NCBI RefSeq assembly: GCF_024372745.1
Contig: NZ_VOTZ01000002.1
Location: 124,001 to 188,000 of the forward strand
Direction: 5' to 3'
DNA: 64,000 nt
Source: Methanocalculus taiwanensis
GTDB lineage: Archaea > Halobacteriota > Methanomicrobia > Methanomicrobiales > Methanocorpusculaceae
The notes below the pieces were generated by a model that saw only the letters and a program-made list of their open reading frames with translations, did no database searches and was not told the DNA's origin. A program made the position numbers and the translations under genes. Numbering within the stretch: the first letter of the stretch is position 1; each line of letters begins with the position of its first letter. Positions 48,488 to 56,997 of the stretch are shown piece by piece.

Positions 48488-48569
48488 AGCAATCATTTCT
48501 ATGATTGTACCGCAGGGTATTATAGTATTGGGTAGCAAATAGATATTCTTCGATACAGGTACTCCAACA

Positions 48570-48836
48570 ATGCCCATCAGATCAAAGCACCTCGCAGCAG
48601 CGGCCATCAGTATCTGGATATTTATTGTGATATTCTTCATGATCCTTGCAGAGAGCCCGGATCTTGAGATTATCTTTGTACTCACCCTCATTAGTATGCT
48701 GGTGATCGCGGAGCTTGCCGATCCCGTTCACATACGGCCACGGTTTCTGAGTAGATTCCGGTATGTAATCGCAGCAGGTGTCATCCTCTTTGGCGCCATT
48801 GTTGCCCATAAAGTCATGGAGATCCTCAGTTCATGA
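48570..48836 (+). CDS. Small three-helix membrane protein
   Basis: An 88-residue protein with three membrane segments (AAAAISIWIFIVIFFMILA, IIFVLTLISMLVIAEL, YVIAAGVILFGAIVAH). First gene of a seven-gene plus-strand operon; its stop is overlapped by the next ATG (48833). No family recognised. Confidence 0.7.
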   Translation: MPIRSKHLAAAAISIWIFIVIFFMILAESPDLEIIFVLTLISMLVIAELADPVHIRPRFLSRFRYVIAAGVILFGAIVAHKVMEILSS

Positions 48837-50629
48837 AGAAAAAGAGCAGAGCCCAAACACTCAGACTCCCCGCAATAGCACTGGTGGCATGCATCTGCAT
48901 TCTCCTGATACTACCCCACACAGCAACCCCGGCCCTCTATACGCCGAAGATGGATGCAGAGACCGATCTCCATGACCGTGTATCTGTCCTCAGACAGGCA
49001 ACACAGGATAACTCAGGTGTTATTCTTCCACTGATGGAGGATATCTTCTCAAGTTCCGGAACACTGGTACTGAACCTGAATGTAAAGGATTTCAATTCTG
49101 CCCAACGGGATCTGGATCAGTATCTTGCGCAGACACGCCAGTTCGATAACCTGGTTATCCGTCTTGATATGTCGCAATCTGATCTTGAGGAATGGAAGCG
49201 GCTGAATGCCCAGAATAAAGATGATCTGATGGCTCTTTTTGAGGACACACAGCGTTTCTCTGAACTGAAACAGCTAGAGATCAAGTACCGCGATGCCGAT
49301 AATCCGGATATGCTCTATTCGATCATGTACGAAGGTGAAGCCCTCAAATCAAAGATCAAAGAGACCGTGGCATCATATGAGAGCCGGAGCGAGAAGATGG
49401 TCAGCGTCTCTGAAAAGTTCGGTGTCAAAACCGAGGCATATGAAGAGAGTGTCAGGAATACTAAGACGATCTCAGAGGATGTTGAGGAGGAGCAGGAGGA
49501 GCGGTCTGTTGTGATACAGAGGGAGGTCCCACGAAAAGAACCTCTCAGGTTACACCTAGGGATCGAACCGTTCGAGGTTCGTTATGGAGATATTCTCACC
49601 ATATCCGGTAGGATTACGGGAACAGATAAACGCGTTGTCTCTCTCTATCTTGATAGCCGTCCATTTATAAACCTGACTGCCGCAGCAGATGGAACATTCC
49701 TGCATAAGTATCAGATCGACAAGATCCGCACCGGGATGCATACCCTTTATGCAACTATGGAAGGGGCATATTCTGATGTGAGAAGTTTCCAGGTGATCCG
49801 ATCTGAAACCAACCTTATTCTTCAGCATACCGGGGAAACACAAGTTTCCGGCCAATTGATGTCAAGAGATAGACCAGTCTCCGGGGCCCCTATCCGGATC
49901 CTCTCTGCTGGCAAACAGATCGCAACACCGACAACAAATGCCAATGGCGGATTTGTCACCACCCTGAAGTTAGCTATCGGAAAACACCATATTGTAGCCG
50001 TCTTCGATGAGGCTGCCTATCCGCTTGAGAGGTTCGAGAGTGATGAAGTGGTGATCATTATCAAAACCCCGGAAGAGCCACCATCGCTGATACCCTTTAT
50101 CCAGAAGAAGCCAGTGAATGAAGATGAAGATACTCCAGATAACACTTACCTCTTCATTATTACGGCTCTCTTTGTAGGAGGAGCGGCAGGTTACTTCTAT
50201 CTGAAACGCAGGTCAACAGGTACAGCTTCCCCGCTTCCCGAAGAGATCCCAACTCAGATAGAAGAAACCCCCCCTGAACCTGAAGAGCCTGAAGAGAGTC
50301 CGCTGGAAGATGTTGAAGAAGAGACGATTATAATTGATGGTATATTAGAGGCACCAGATCCAGCTCTTGAAGCATATCACAAGCTGCAGGAATCCGACCT
50401 CCCGGCAGCCCTGAGATCCCTCTTCCTGGGGCTCGCACAACAGGCGGGCATTGAGAATCCGCTGACAGCAACGGCTGGCGATATCCGTCAGACGAGGGCG
50501 GCAGACACAGTACTCCATGCATGGCTTGCAGCCTATGAACTGGTGCTGTACGGGGGGCAGATCCCTGATGCAGGGGACCGGCAATGGCTTGTGGATACCT
50601 ACCAGCGTCTCCGGGATGAGCGTGGATGA
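48833..50629 (+). CDS. Membrane-anchored coiled-coil/Ig-like protein with DUF4129-type tail
   Basis: A 598-residue protein. Residues 1-35 are a signal or anchor; 45-235 a helical, coiled-coil region (LEEWKRLNAQNKDDLMALFE); 240-410 two Ig-like/carboxypeptidase-regulatory-like domains (RYGDILTISGRITGTDKRVV, TQVSGQLMSRDRPVSGAPI); one membrane helix at 440-460 (YLFIITALFVGGAAGYFYL) followed by KRR; an acidic Pro/Glu linker; and a cytoplasmic helical domain (AYHKLQESDLPAALRSLFLG through WLVDTYQRLRDERG) like DUF4129 domains that accompany MoxR and DUF58 genes. It probably carries a signal across the membrane or assembles an envelope complex. Confidence 0.75.
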   Translation: MKKKSRAQTLRLPAIALVACICILLILPHTATPALYTPKMDAETDLHDRVSVLRQATQDNSGVILPLMEDIFSSSGTLVLNLNVKDFNSAQRDLDQYLAQTRQFDNLVIRLDMSQSDLEEWKRLNAQNKDDLMALFEDTQRFSELKQLEIKYRDADNPDMLYSIMYEGEALKSKIKETVASYESRSEKMVSVSEKFGVKTEAYEESVRNTKTISEDVEEEQEERSVVIQREVPRKEPLRLHLGIEPFEVRYGDILTISGRITGTDKRVVSLYLDSRPFINLTAAADGTFLHKYQIDKIRTGMHTLYATMEGAYSDVRSFQVIRSETNLILQHTGETQVSGQLMSRDRPVSGAPIRILSAGKQIATPTTNANGGFVTTLKLAIGKHHIVAVFDEAAYPLERFESDEVVIIIKTPEEPPSLIPFIQKKPVNEDEDTPDNTYLFIITALFVGGAAGYFYLKRRSTGTASPLPEEIPTQIEETPPEPEEPEESPLEDVEEETIIIDGILEAPDPALEAYHKLQESDLPAALRSLFLGLAQQAGIENPLTATAGDIRQTRAADTVLHAWLAAYELVLYGGQIPDAGDRQWLVDTYQRLRDERG

Positions 50630-51489
50630 GACCGGCTATCCTGATCGCAATCATCCTCATCCTTCTAACCCTGGGAGCAGCAGGCGCCCATCTCCAGGCA
50701 ACCACAACCGATCTCTCACGTTTCAATCCAGGGTGGTCAGGAACAGCCGCCTTCTACTCGCTCGCCAGCAGCATGGATGCGCAGATCCTCGCACCCGGGA
50801 CACCTGAACCCGATTTCGCGGACCGCTACATCATTATCGCCCCAAAAGACGCGTCTCCATCCTTAGTTGCAGAACAGGTACTGAAGAGCGGCGGAACAGT
50901 CATCATTGCAGATGAAGAAGGTGATGCAAACCAGCTCCTTCAGGCACTTGGATCCCGCATGCGCATAGTACCTGGCAATGTATCCAGTATTGATATGGAA
51001 TTTGCCTCGACACGGACGATCATTGCCAGGGTTTCGGGAAACCACACACTCCTTGAAGGCATTTCAACCCTCGCCTTTAACAGGCCATCACACATTACCG
51101 GTGGAACACCGCTTGTTAGGACATCGGTTCTCTCATGGGTAGACACAACAGGAACCGGAAGGCCAGGTGCCGGGGCATCGCTTGGCCGATATACGTTGAT
51201 CGCCAATGAAGATCTGGATCCGGGAGAAATAATCCTGATCGCCGATGCAAGCCTCTTTGCCACAACGATGCAGCAGGTCAGACGGCTCCACGACAATGGA
51301 CAGCTCCTCAGAAATATGCTTGATTACAATGGGACGGTGAGTGTGGATGCAGTCTATGGTAAAACCGCTGATGCCGATGGGCCCGCATACATCATTCATA
51401 AGGTCAAATCCGCACCAATAAGTACCATTGTTGCCATACTTCTCCTGATGGCCTTTGTCATTGTCGCATACAGAAAACAGATACTCTAG
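50626..51489 (+). CDS. DUF4350-like membrane protein
   Basis: A 287-residue protein with membrane segments at residues 4-22 and 265-285. The outer domain starts with FNPGWSGTAAFYSLASSMDA and has IIIAPKDASPSLVAEQVL and GGTVIIADEEGDANQLLQAL, the pattern of DUF4350, a GATase-like fold without the catalytic triad. DUF4350 genes commonly sit between DUF4129 and MoxR genes, as here. Overlaps the previous gene by four bases. Confidence 0.78.
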   Translation: MRPAILIAIILILLTLGAAGAHLQATTTDLSRFNPGWSGTAAFYSLASSMDAQILAPGTPEPDFADRYIIIAPKDASPSLVAEQVLKSGGTVIIADEEGDANQLLQALGSRMRIVPGNVSSIDMEFASTRTIIARVSGNHTLLEGISTLAFNRPSHITGGTPLVRTSVLSWVDTTGTGRPGAGASLGRYTLIANEDLDPGEIILIADASLFATTMQQVRRLHDNGQLLRNMLDYNGTVSVDAVYGKTADADGPAYIIHKVKSAPISTIVAILLLMAFVIVAYRKQIL

Positions 51490-51497
51490 GAAAAACC

Positions 51498-52463
51498 ATG
51501 ACGCCTGATACAGCCATACCAGAAATTCCCCGGAAAGTTGAGGAGATCAGATCTCTTATTAATCAGTACCTTGTTGGAAAAGATGAATTAACAAAACTGA
51601 TTACAATTGCACTTCTCTCCGACGGGCATATCCTGATCCAGGGGGTTCCGGGAACTGCGAAAACGACGATTGTAAAGGCATTTGCAAAGATTCTCGGATA
51701 TACATTCTCCCGTGTCCAGTGCGCAGTCGATACGCAGCCGGCTGATATCCTCGGCCTTCGGATCTATGACCAGTCAAAGGGAGAGTTTGTTCTCAGGAAA
51801 GGACCTATTTTTTCGAATATTCTCTTAATCGATGAGTTAAACAGGCTGAACCCGAGAACACAGAGTGCGTTTGTCGAGGTGATGAGCGAGCGGCAGGTGA
51901 CAATAGAAGGTGAAACACACCCCCTGCCAAGCCCGTTCTTTGTAATGGCAACCCAGAATCCGTATGAGTTTGAAGGGACATTCCCACTCATCGAGGCGCA
52001 GAAAGACCGGTTTATGTATAGTTTCATCTCCGAGTATCTCAATTCCGAGGACGAACTGGAAGTACTCAGGCGTCTGGACTCAGGAAAACTGAACTGGGAC
52101 ACCTATGCAACATCACTCGATCAACACAAAGGTGGTGTCGATCTCATCTTCCTTCGGAACTGTGTCGAATCCATTCATATAGAGGAGCGGGTTGCCATGT
52201 ATATCAGGGATCTGGTTGTTGCAACGAGGCAGAACGGAGATATCAGTCTCGGGGCGAGCACCCGTGCATCGATTGCATTCTATAAAGGGAGCAAAGCTGT
52301 CGCTGCACTCAACGGAAGGACATTTGTAACCCCGGATGATGTGAGGGAGATTGCATTCCATGTACTGCATCACCGCTTGATTCTTCGCCGGGAAGCTGAG
52401 ATCGCCGGAATTACACTCGAAGCGGTCATCAATGAGATTATCCGGTCTGTCGAGGTGCCCTGA
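51498..52463 (+). CDS. MoxR-family AAA+ ATPase
   Basis: A 321-residue AAA+ chaperone-like ATPase. Walker A GVPGTAKTT at residues 49-57, Walker B ILLIDELNRLNPRTQ near 112, sensor 1 MATQNPYEFEGTFPL near 150, and the sensor 2 region in a C-terminal lid (SLGASTRASIAFYKGSKAVA, FVTPDDVREIAFHVLHHRL). MoxR ATPases remodel or activate partner complexes, often VWA-containing DUF58 proteins such as the next gene. Confidence 0.92.
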   Translation: MTPDTAIPEIPRKVEEIRSLINQYLVGKDELTKLITIALLSDGHILIQGVPGTAKTTIVKAFAKILGYTFSRVQCAVDTQPADILGLRIYDQSKGEFVLRKGPIFSNILLIDELNRLNPRTQSAFVEVMSERQVTIEGETHPLPSPFFVMATQNPYEFEGTFPLIEAQKDRFMYSFISEYLNSEDELEVLRRLDSGKLNWDTYATSLDQHKGGVDLIFLRNCVESIHIEERVAMYIRDLVVATRQNGDISLGASTRASIAFYKGSKAVAALNGRTFVTPDDVREIAFHVLHHRLILRREAEIAGITLEAVINEIIRSVEVP

Positions 52464-52464
52464 G

Positions 52465-53700
52465 GTGCTTCCAACCCCCCTCTCCCGTGCGTTACTGGCA
52501 GCTGGCCTCCTCACCATCGTTGGCGGCGGGGCGATGGCTAGTACGCCGGCAGTTGTTACCGGATCGGTACTGCTGCTCTTCCTCTTCTCCCGTGCCATCC
52601 TCTTCCTCAAAGCCGAAAAACAGGTTATTGCGACATTCCATCTGAAACGTCACTGTGATAACCTCATCGTCAGGCAATACGGAATTATTACAGTCACCCT
52701 CTCTGCAGACCTGGATCAACCGCATTCATCTCTCATCTCGATACATGACATGCCGGGTCCTGGTTTTGAAGTCCCCGATAACCCGGTGTTTGATGTTGGC
52801 GAGACATCAGAACTCACGTACCGGATACAGGCACGTGCCCGCGGCACCATCTCTTTCCATGGGGCAACTCTGGAGATGAGTGATCGCTTCTTCTCGACGG
52901 CTATCATCTTCACCCGCCCGGAAGATTGTATGCCCGAGGTTCAGGTTCAGCCACGGGGATCCCCGGTTGTCCTGAATGGAGAATCCTTAGGATATGGAGA
53001 ATCAACCTCACGCAGGCTCATATCATCATCCGGAACCATGGTCAGATCATTTCGTGAGTATATGCCAGGAGATGATCCCCGCCAGATAGACTGGAAGATA
53101 ACAGCAAAGACAAAACGTCTCACCATCCGTGAGGCATATGCACAGGCAGGCGAGATCCCGGTTGTGGTACTTGATATGCCTCTTGATTTTACTATCGCAG
53201 AACAACTGATCGGATTTGCTGCCGGTGCTGCCGAAGATTCATTAAAGTTATCCCATTCCGTCTCGCTGCTTGCGATTGCAGGAGGGAATGTGATCCGGTT
53301 TCTGCCCGATGAGCGGCAGGCATCCCGGTTGCTGGCGGCTATCCGCGATCTCCCTCCAACTGCCCGTTGGAACCAGTTCTATCACTATCTGTCAGAGACC
53401 GATTCAAGGAGAGTGAAGCTCTCCCTCCCGGCGGGCTCGCCACTCCACACATGGTATGATGCGGTGATCCAGAACCGTGGCATACCCTCCTTTGAAGCTG
53501 AATGTATCCGTGCCTTTGCCAGAACGAAGGGAACTGCTGTGTTACTCTTCAGTGCAGCAGATGGCGATACCAGCCATCTTGGTATGGTGGCACGGGCTGC
53601 CAGGCGGATCGGGCTCTCTGTCCACCTGAGAATTCCCGCGCATAGTGCAGTATCAATTCGTCCAGGTGCCTTTCCGATCGATACTATCGAGGTGATCTGA
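52465..53700 (+). CDS. DUF58 protein (MoxR partner)
   Basis: About 411 residues. Two N-terminal membrane segments (ALLAAGLLTIVGGGAMAS, ATPAVVTGSVLLLFLFSRA) are followed by a soluble beta-sandwich and the DUF58 signature (MVRSFREYMPGDDPRQIDWK, then TKRLTIREAYAQAGEIPVVV), leading to a degenerate VWA-like domain. The GTG at 52465, one base after the moxR stop and eight bases after CGAGGTG, is the likely start; an ATG at 52432 lies inside moxR. Confidence 0.88.
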   Translation: MLPTPLSRALLAAGLLTIVGGGAMASTPAVVTGSVLLLFLFSRAILFLKAEKQVIATFHLKRHCDNLIVRQYGIITVTLSADLDQPHSSLISIHDMPGPGFEVPDNPVFDVGETSELTYRIQARARGTISFHGATLEMSDRFFSTAIIFTRPEDCMPEVQVQPRGSPVVLNGESLGYGESTSRRLISSSGTMVRSFREYMPGDDPRQIDWKITAKTKRLTIREAYAQAGEIPVVVLDMPLDFTIAEQLIGFAAGAAEDSLKLSHSVSLLAIAGGNVIRFLPDERQASRLLAAIRDLPPTARWNQFYHYLSETDSRRVKLSLPAGSPLHTWYDAVIQNRGIPSFEAECIRAFARTKGTAVLLFSAADGDTSHLGMVARAARRIGLSVHLRIPAHSAVSIRPGAFPIDTIEVI

Positions 53701-53701
53701 G

Positions 53702-54148
53702 ATGGAAAGAGAATTGTTGCTCCGGGGTATCTTCCTTGGCATCTCCGGTGCCGCCCTCATCTTCCTCGACCCTCTCCTCTGGATAGCCTGGCTGGTTGCG
53801 GTATCCGGGATGGTATATGCCAGGCGAACAGGTGAGGGAGCGGTTTTGGAACTCTGTTTAGGGGTGCCCTGTGTGGTAGCTGCAGGATACCTCGCCCCAA
53901 TCCTCTCGGGCATCCTGATGTTCCTGTTGATTGCATCAACATGCGGATCAGATCTCTTCCTGACAGGGGATTGGTATCTCTCTCTTGCTCTGTTGATTAC
54001 AGGCCTTCTCCTGATCCTGCTCGTTCTGCCGATAATGGATCCATTCATCGCCGCACTCATCGTCATTGCCGGATCCGGAGTTGGTGGTGGTAGTATCTAT
54101 CTTTATGAATATTCCCTGCACCGCTGGGTCAGGGGGGAACATACATGA
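53702..54148 (+). CDS. Membrane protein of the MoxR/DUF58 operon
   Basis: A 148-residue protein with about five membrane segments and few polar loops (for example SGAALIFLDPLLWIAWLVAV and LALLITGLLLILLVLPIM). No domain recognised. It follows the DUF58 gene after one base and overlaps the next gene by four. Confidence 0.7.
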   Translation: MERELLLRGIFLGISGAALIFLDPLLWIAWLVAVSGMVYARRTGEGAVLELCLGVPCVVAAGYLAPILSGILMFLLIASTCGSDLFLTGDWYLSLALLITGLLLILLVLPIMDPFIAALIVIAGSGVGGGSIYLYEYSLHRWVRGEHT

Positions 54149-54999
54149 AGGTACCAAATCCACACAAACAGCTCCAGCCACTCGTCTCATATTTTTCAGA
54201 TCAGTTTCGAGATCTGATCCAGACTGTCCGGCATCCCGGTGATTCAGATGAGGCGAAAGCATCGTTTGCACTCTTTATCGCAGCTGCAGCTTCCTTCGCC
54301 CTCGTCTTCTTCACTGACCGCGCAGATATGACCAGTGCCACGCTGGTGCTCTGCGGGTTTGCCTGTTTTATTGCAGGTATCTTCCTCCTGACATTTCACC
54401 GTGGAGGGACGATAGCACCCGATATCGCTGAGCGGCTTACTCCGGGGTGCCGAATCGGCCTTGCCCGTATTTCCGCAGATCTCGGGGTGGATGGCGATGC
54501 TGTCATTCTGCCGGAGGGTGAGAGTATTATCCAGTTCAATGCATCAGGTGCTTCAAAGATCCCAAATGGAGCTCTCCAGACATCACTTGTCCTACAGGAG
54601 GGATCAGTTGGTGTAACTATACCTCCACTCGCTCTCCCGCTCTGGGATCATCTCCGCAAAGAGTATGGGCTCACCACACCGGATGGTGTCGAAGCATCGC
54701 TCTCTGCCATCCGCGAAGTGTTGACGGTTGCAAGCGAACTCGCTGAGACAATGGCAACCTCGATTGAGGGGGACGATCTGGTAATTGAGATCAGCGGTTA
54801 TCACCTTTTTGGAGAATGCATGATAACCCAGGCTGAATCACCGAAATGCTGCACGATGTTTCCGTGCGCTGCCTGCGGACTGATCGGCGTTATCCTTGCC
54901 GATGCAACGAAATCAGCCTGGTGCTATGATAGGATCGTCCTCTCCCCCGAGAGCCGCACGATCACAATCACTCTCAGGCGTTATGAGCAGGGGATGTGA
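54145..54999 (+). CDS. Two-helix membrane protein with soluble C-terminal domain
   Basis: A 284-residue protein with two membrane helices at residues about 34-75 (ASFALFIAAAASFALVFF, TLVLCGFACFIAGIFLLTF) and a long cytoplasmic or outer domain that ends in a cysteine-rich patch (SPKCCTMFPCAACGLIGVI). The ordered cysteines could bind metal. Last gene of the operon. No family name recognised; similar genes follow DUF58 in related methanogens in my expectation, which is unverified. Confidence 0.68.
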   Translation: MKVPNPHKQLQPLVSYFSDQFRDLIQTVRHPGDSDEAKASFALFIAAAASFALVFFTDRADMTSATLVLCGFACFIAGIFLLTFHRGGTIAPDIAERLTPGCRIGLARISADLGVDGDAVILPEGESIIQFNASGASKIPNGALQTSLVLQEGSVGVTIPPLALPLWDHLRKEYGLTTPDGVEASLSAIREVLTVASELAETMATSIEGDDLVIEISGYHLFGECMITQAESPKCCTMFPCAACGLIGVILADATKSAWCYDRIVLSPESRTITITLRRYEQGM

Positions 55000-55030
55000 T
55001 CGACTCCCCATAATCAATTCTCTCACCTGA

Positions 55031-56014
55031 TCAGGCAGCTCTCCCGACACTGATCCAGAGATGGAGATCACGATAGCTGCTATTCACAAGCTCTGCCGGG
55101 GAAAGACCGGGTTTGGGGAGGGCTTCATCAAAGAGGAGGAACTGTATCCGGTTGATCTTTGTATCCCGAATCGTGAAGTTGAACCGTTGTTCAACAGTTT
55201 CATTATGAGCAATCTCTGTTGTGAAAGATCCTATCGGAACAGATGAGAGAATACGTGAAGTATTTGTTTTCGTATCGAACTGCTGGTTAAACCCATAGAT
55301 CATCGCAGTATAGGTGACGTTTCTGTATTCGTGGTTGCCGATCCCGATGATCACAAACTGCTCAGTGCCTGCGCGGAAGTTCGTCGGATAATCTGCCGCT
55401 TTCCCCTTCTCTCCGAGGATATAAAATTCCGTGAACTTCTCCCCTTCCTTTGGAACGACGATCACATAGATGGTGGTCCCTATTGCAAGGATGATTGCTG
55501 CGATCAGGATGATACTCAGGGCGCGGTCAAGGCGGGTGCTCTCTTCCGGTAAAAGTTCATCACGGATCCCGTCCTTCACCTCTCTGAGTGGGATCCGCAG
55601 GCGTTTCTCTTCCGGGAGGATCAGGCGCCGGTATGCCGCGATTGCAGCCATTGCAAGGGCAAAGAAAACAAGCGCGGTGACGATCGGATCAAGCCGGATA
55701 CCCCAGGGTGTGTAGTTCAGGCCAAGGCCGATTAATGGGACGACTGCTATTGAGAGGCCAAAAGAGAGTGCGATCCGCTCGATCCAGTCGAGGTCGTCAT
55801 CTGATGGGAAGAGGGCTGCGATTAAGAGGTAGCCGGGGATAAAGAGGATGAAAGGGAGCGCAAAGACCACCCGGAGCGGGGTATCCTGTAAAATCGGGAT
55901 ATAGATGCAGCCGATAGTGCCAATAATCCACAACAGAGCGACTTTCAGGTCGATTGGGATTAATTTTGGGTTAAGCAGATCAACGACGATATCAGCTGGC
56001 TCTGGTGGCATCAC
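55031..56014 (-). CDS. DUF1616 membrane protein
   Basis: A 327-residue protein with four to five membrane segments in the first 190 residues (VALLWIIGTIGCIYIPILQD, LRVVFALPFILFIPGYLLIA are characteristic of DUF1616) and a C-terminal outer beta-sandwich (NVTYTAMIYGFNQQFDTKTN) with several NxS/T sites, probably glycosylated. DUF1616 proteins are common in methanogens near surface-polysaccharide or S-layer genes. It converges with the MoxR operon, 31 bases away. Confidence 0.78.
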   Translation of the reverse strand: MMPPEPADIVVDLLNPKLIPIDLKVALLWIIGTIGCIYIPILQDTPLRVVFALPFILFIPGYLLIAALFPSDDDLDWIERIALSFGLSIAVVPLIGLGLNYTPWGIRLDPIVTALVFFALAMAAIAAYRRLILPEEKRLRIPLREVKDGIRDELLPEESTRLDRALSIILIAAIILAIGTTIYVIVVPKEGEKFTEFYILGEKGKAADYPTNFRAGTEQFVIIGIGNHEYRNVTYTAMIYGFNQQFDTKTNTSRILSSVPIGSFTTEIAHNETVEQRFNFTIRDTKINRIQFLLFDEALPKPGLSPAELVNSSYRDLHLWISVGRAA

Positions 56015-56154
56015 TAGTAATCTATCCTGGGATCTGAAAAAGGGTGGTGATTGGCTGGTGCATTATGGGAGAGTACCTTGAATTGTTTTGATTTGGAAAG
56101 AATAATACTGAGGGGACGGTAGTTATTTCTCTTAGAAAGTGCCGAACTGTCTGT

Positions 56155-56916
56155 ATGAAAGAACGGACAGTACTATTACTGCTTGTTGCCTCATTTTGTA
56201 TTATTGGATCAGCTCATGCTGCAACAGTAATGGAGATCGACTCGGGGAATGCAGACGGATCCTATCTCCAGGTACATGTTGCGGAAATTGCATCTGCAAC
56301 AAGCCTCCAGTTCGATCTCACCTACGATCCGGCAGTTGTGAGTATCGCCGGGATCAGGAAAGCAGCCGGATACGAAGGTGTTTCGATGACAACGAATACG
56401 AATGTCGCCGGGGCCGCACGTGTGCTCATCATATTCCCTGATCCGGTGACGATACAGGAACCGGCAGGCGTTGTTGAGATAGCATTCTCTCCTGTTGCTT
56501 CCGGAACAAGTACACTTTCGCTGACAGATGCACGCTGGAGTGATTTTCCTGCATTTGCCTCCATCACTTTTGATGAGGTGAAGAGCGGCACCGTCACAAG
56601 CACGATAACACCGAACGCGCCGGCAACCGCGGTTCCATCATACTATGAGGCATCATCAGGCTCCTCATATGATCCCGGAACCTTCACCCTGCCCGAAGAT
56701 ACCGTAGAGATACCAGCAGTCCCTGAACAGCCATTTACGCAACCTGCAGGAACGCAGATACCAGCCGAACCATCTCTTTCAGCTACGCCGGCAACTGAAG
56801 AACAACCAGGGGAATCACCTCTGCCAGGAGTTCCGGATGCAACCCCGGCACCGGCACCGGTGGCCGCTCTCCCGATTATTCTCGCCGCTATCCTTCTATA
56901 TCGAAGAAACCAATAG
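56155..56916 (+). CDS. Exported cohesin-domain protein with C-terminal membrane anchor
   Basis: A 253-residue protein: signal peptide (residues 1-23, ending SAHA), a single cohesin-like domain at 24-150 (VHVAEIASATSLQFDLTYDP, then VVSIAGIRK, GVVEIAFSPVASGTSTLSL), a Pro/Thr/Glu-rich spacer at 160-235, and a terminal hydrophobic helix (PVAALPIILAAILLY) followed by RRNQ. A single cohesin on a membrane stalk is a plausible docking site for a dockerin-bearing protein such as the next gene product. Transcribed in the same direction, with a 72-base gap after it. Confidence 0.75.
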   Translation: MKERTVLLLLVASFCIIGSAHAATVMEIDSGNADGSYLQVHVAEIASATSLQFDLTYDPAVVSIAGIRKAAGYEGVSMTTNTNVAGAARVLIIFPDPVTIQEPAGVVEIAFSPVASGTSTLSLTDARWSDFPAFASITFDEVKSGTVTSTITPNAPATAVPSYYEASSGSSYDPGTFTLPEDTVEIPAVPEQPFTQPAGTQIPAEPSLSATPATEEQPGESPLPGVPDATPAPAPVAALPIILAAILLYRRNQ

Positions 56917-56997
56917 CAATACGGTTTCTTATCCATTTTTCCAGATCATATGTATTAAATCTAATGAGAAGTAGAGATAGGTCTGAGTGTGATCGGA

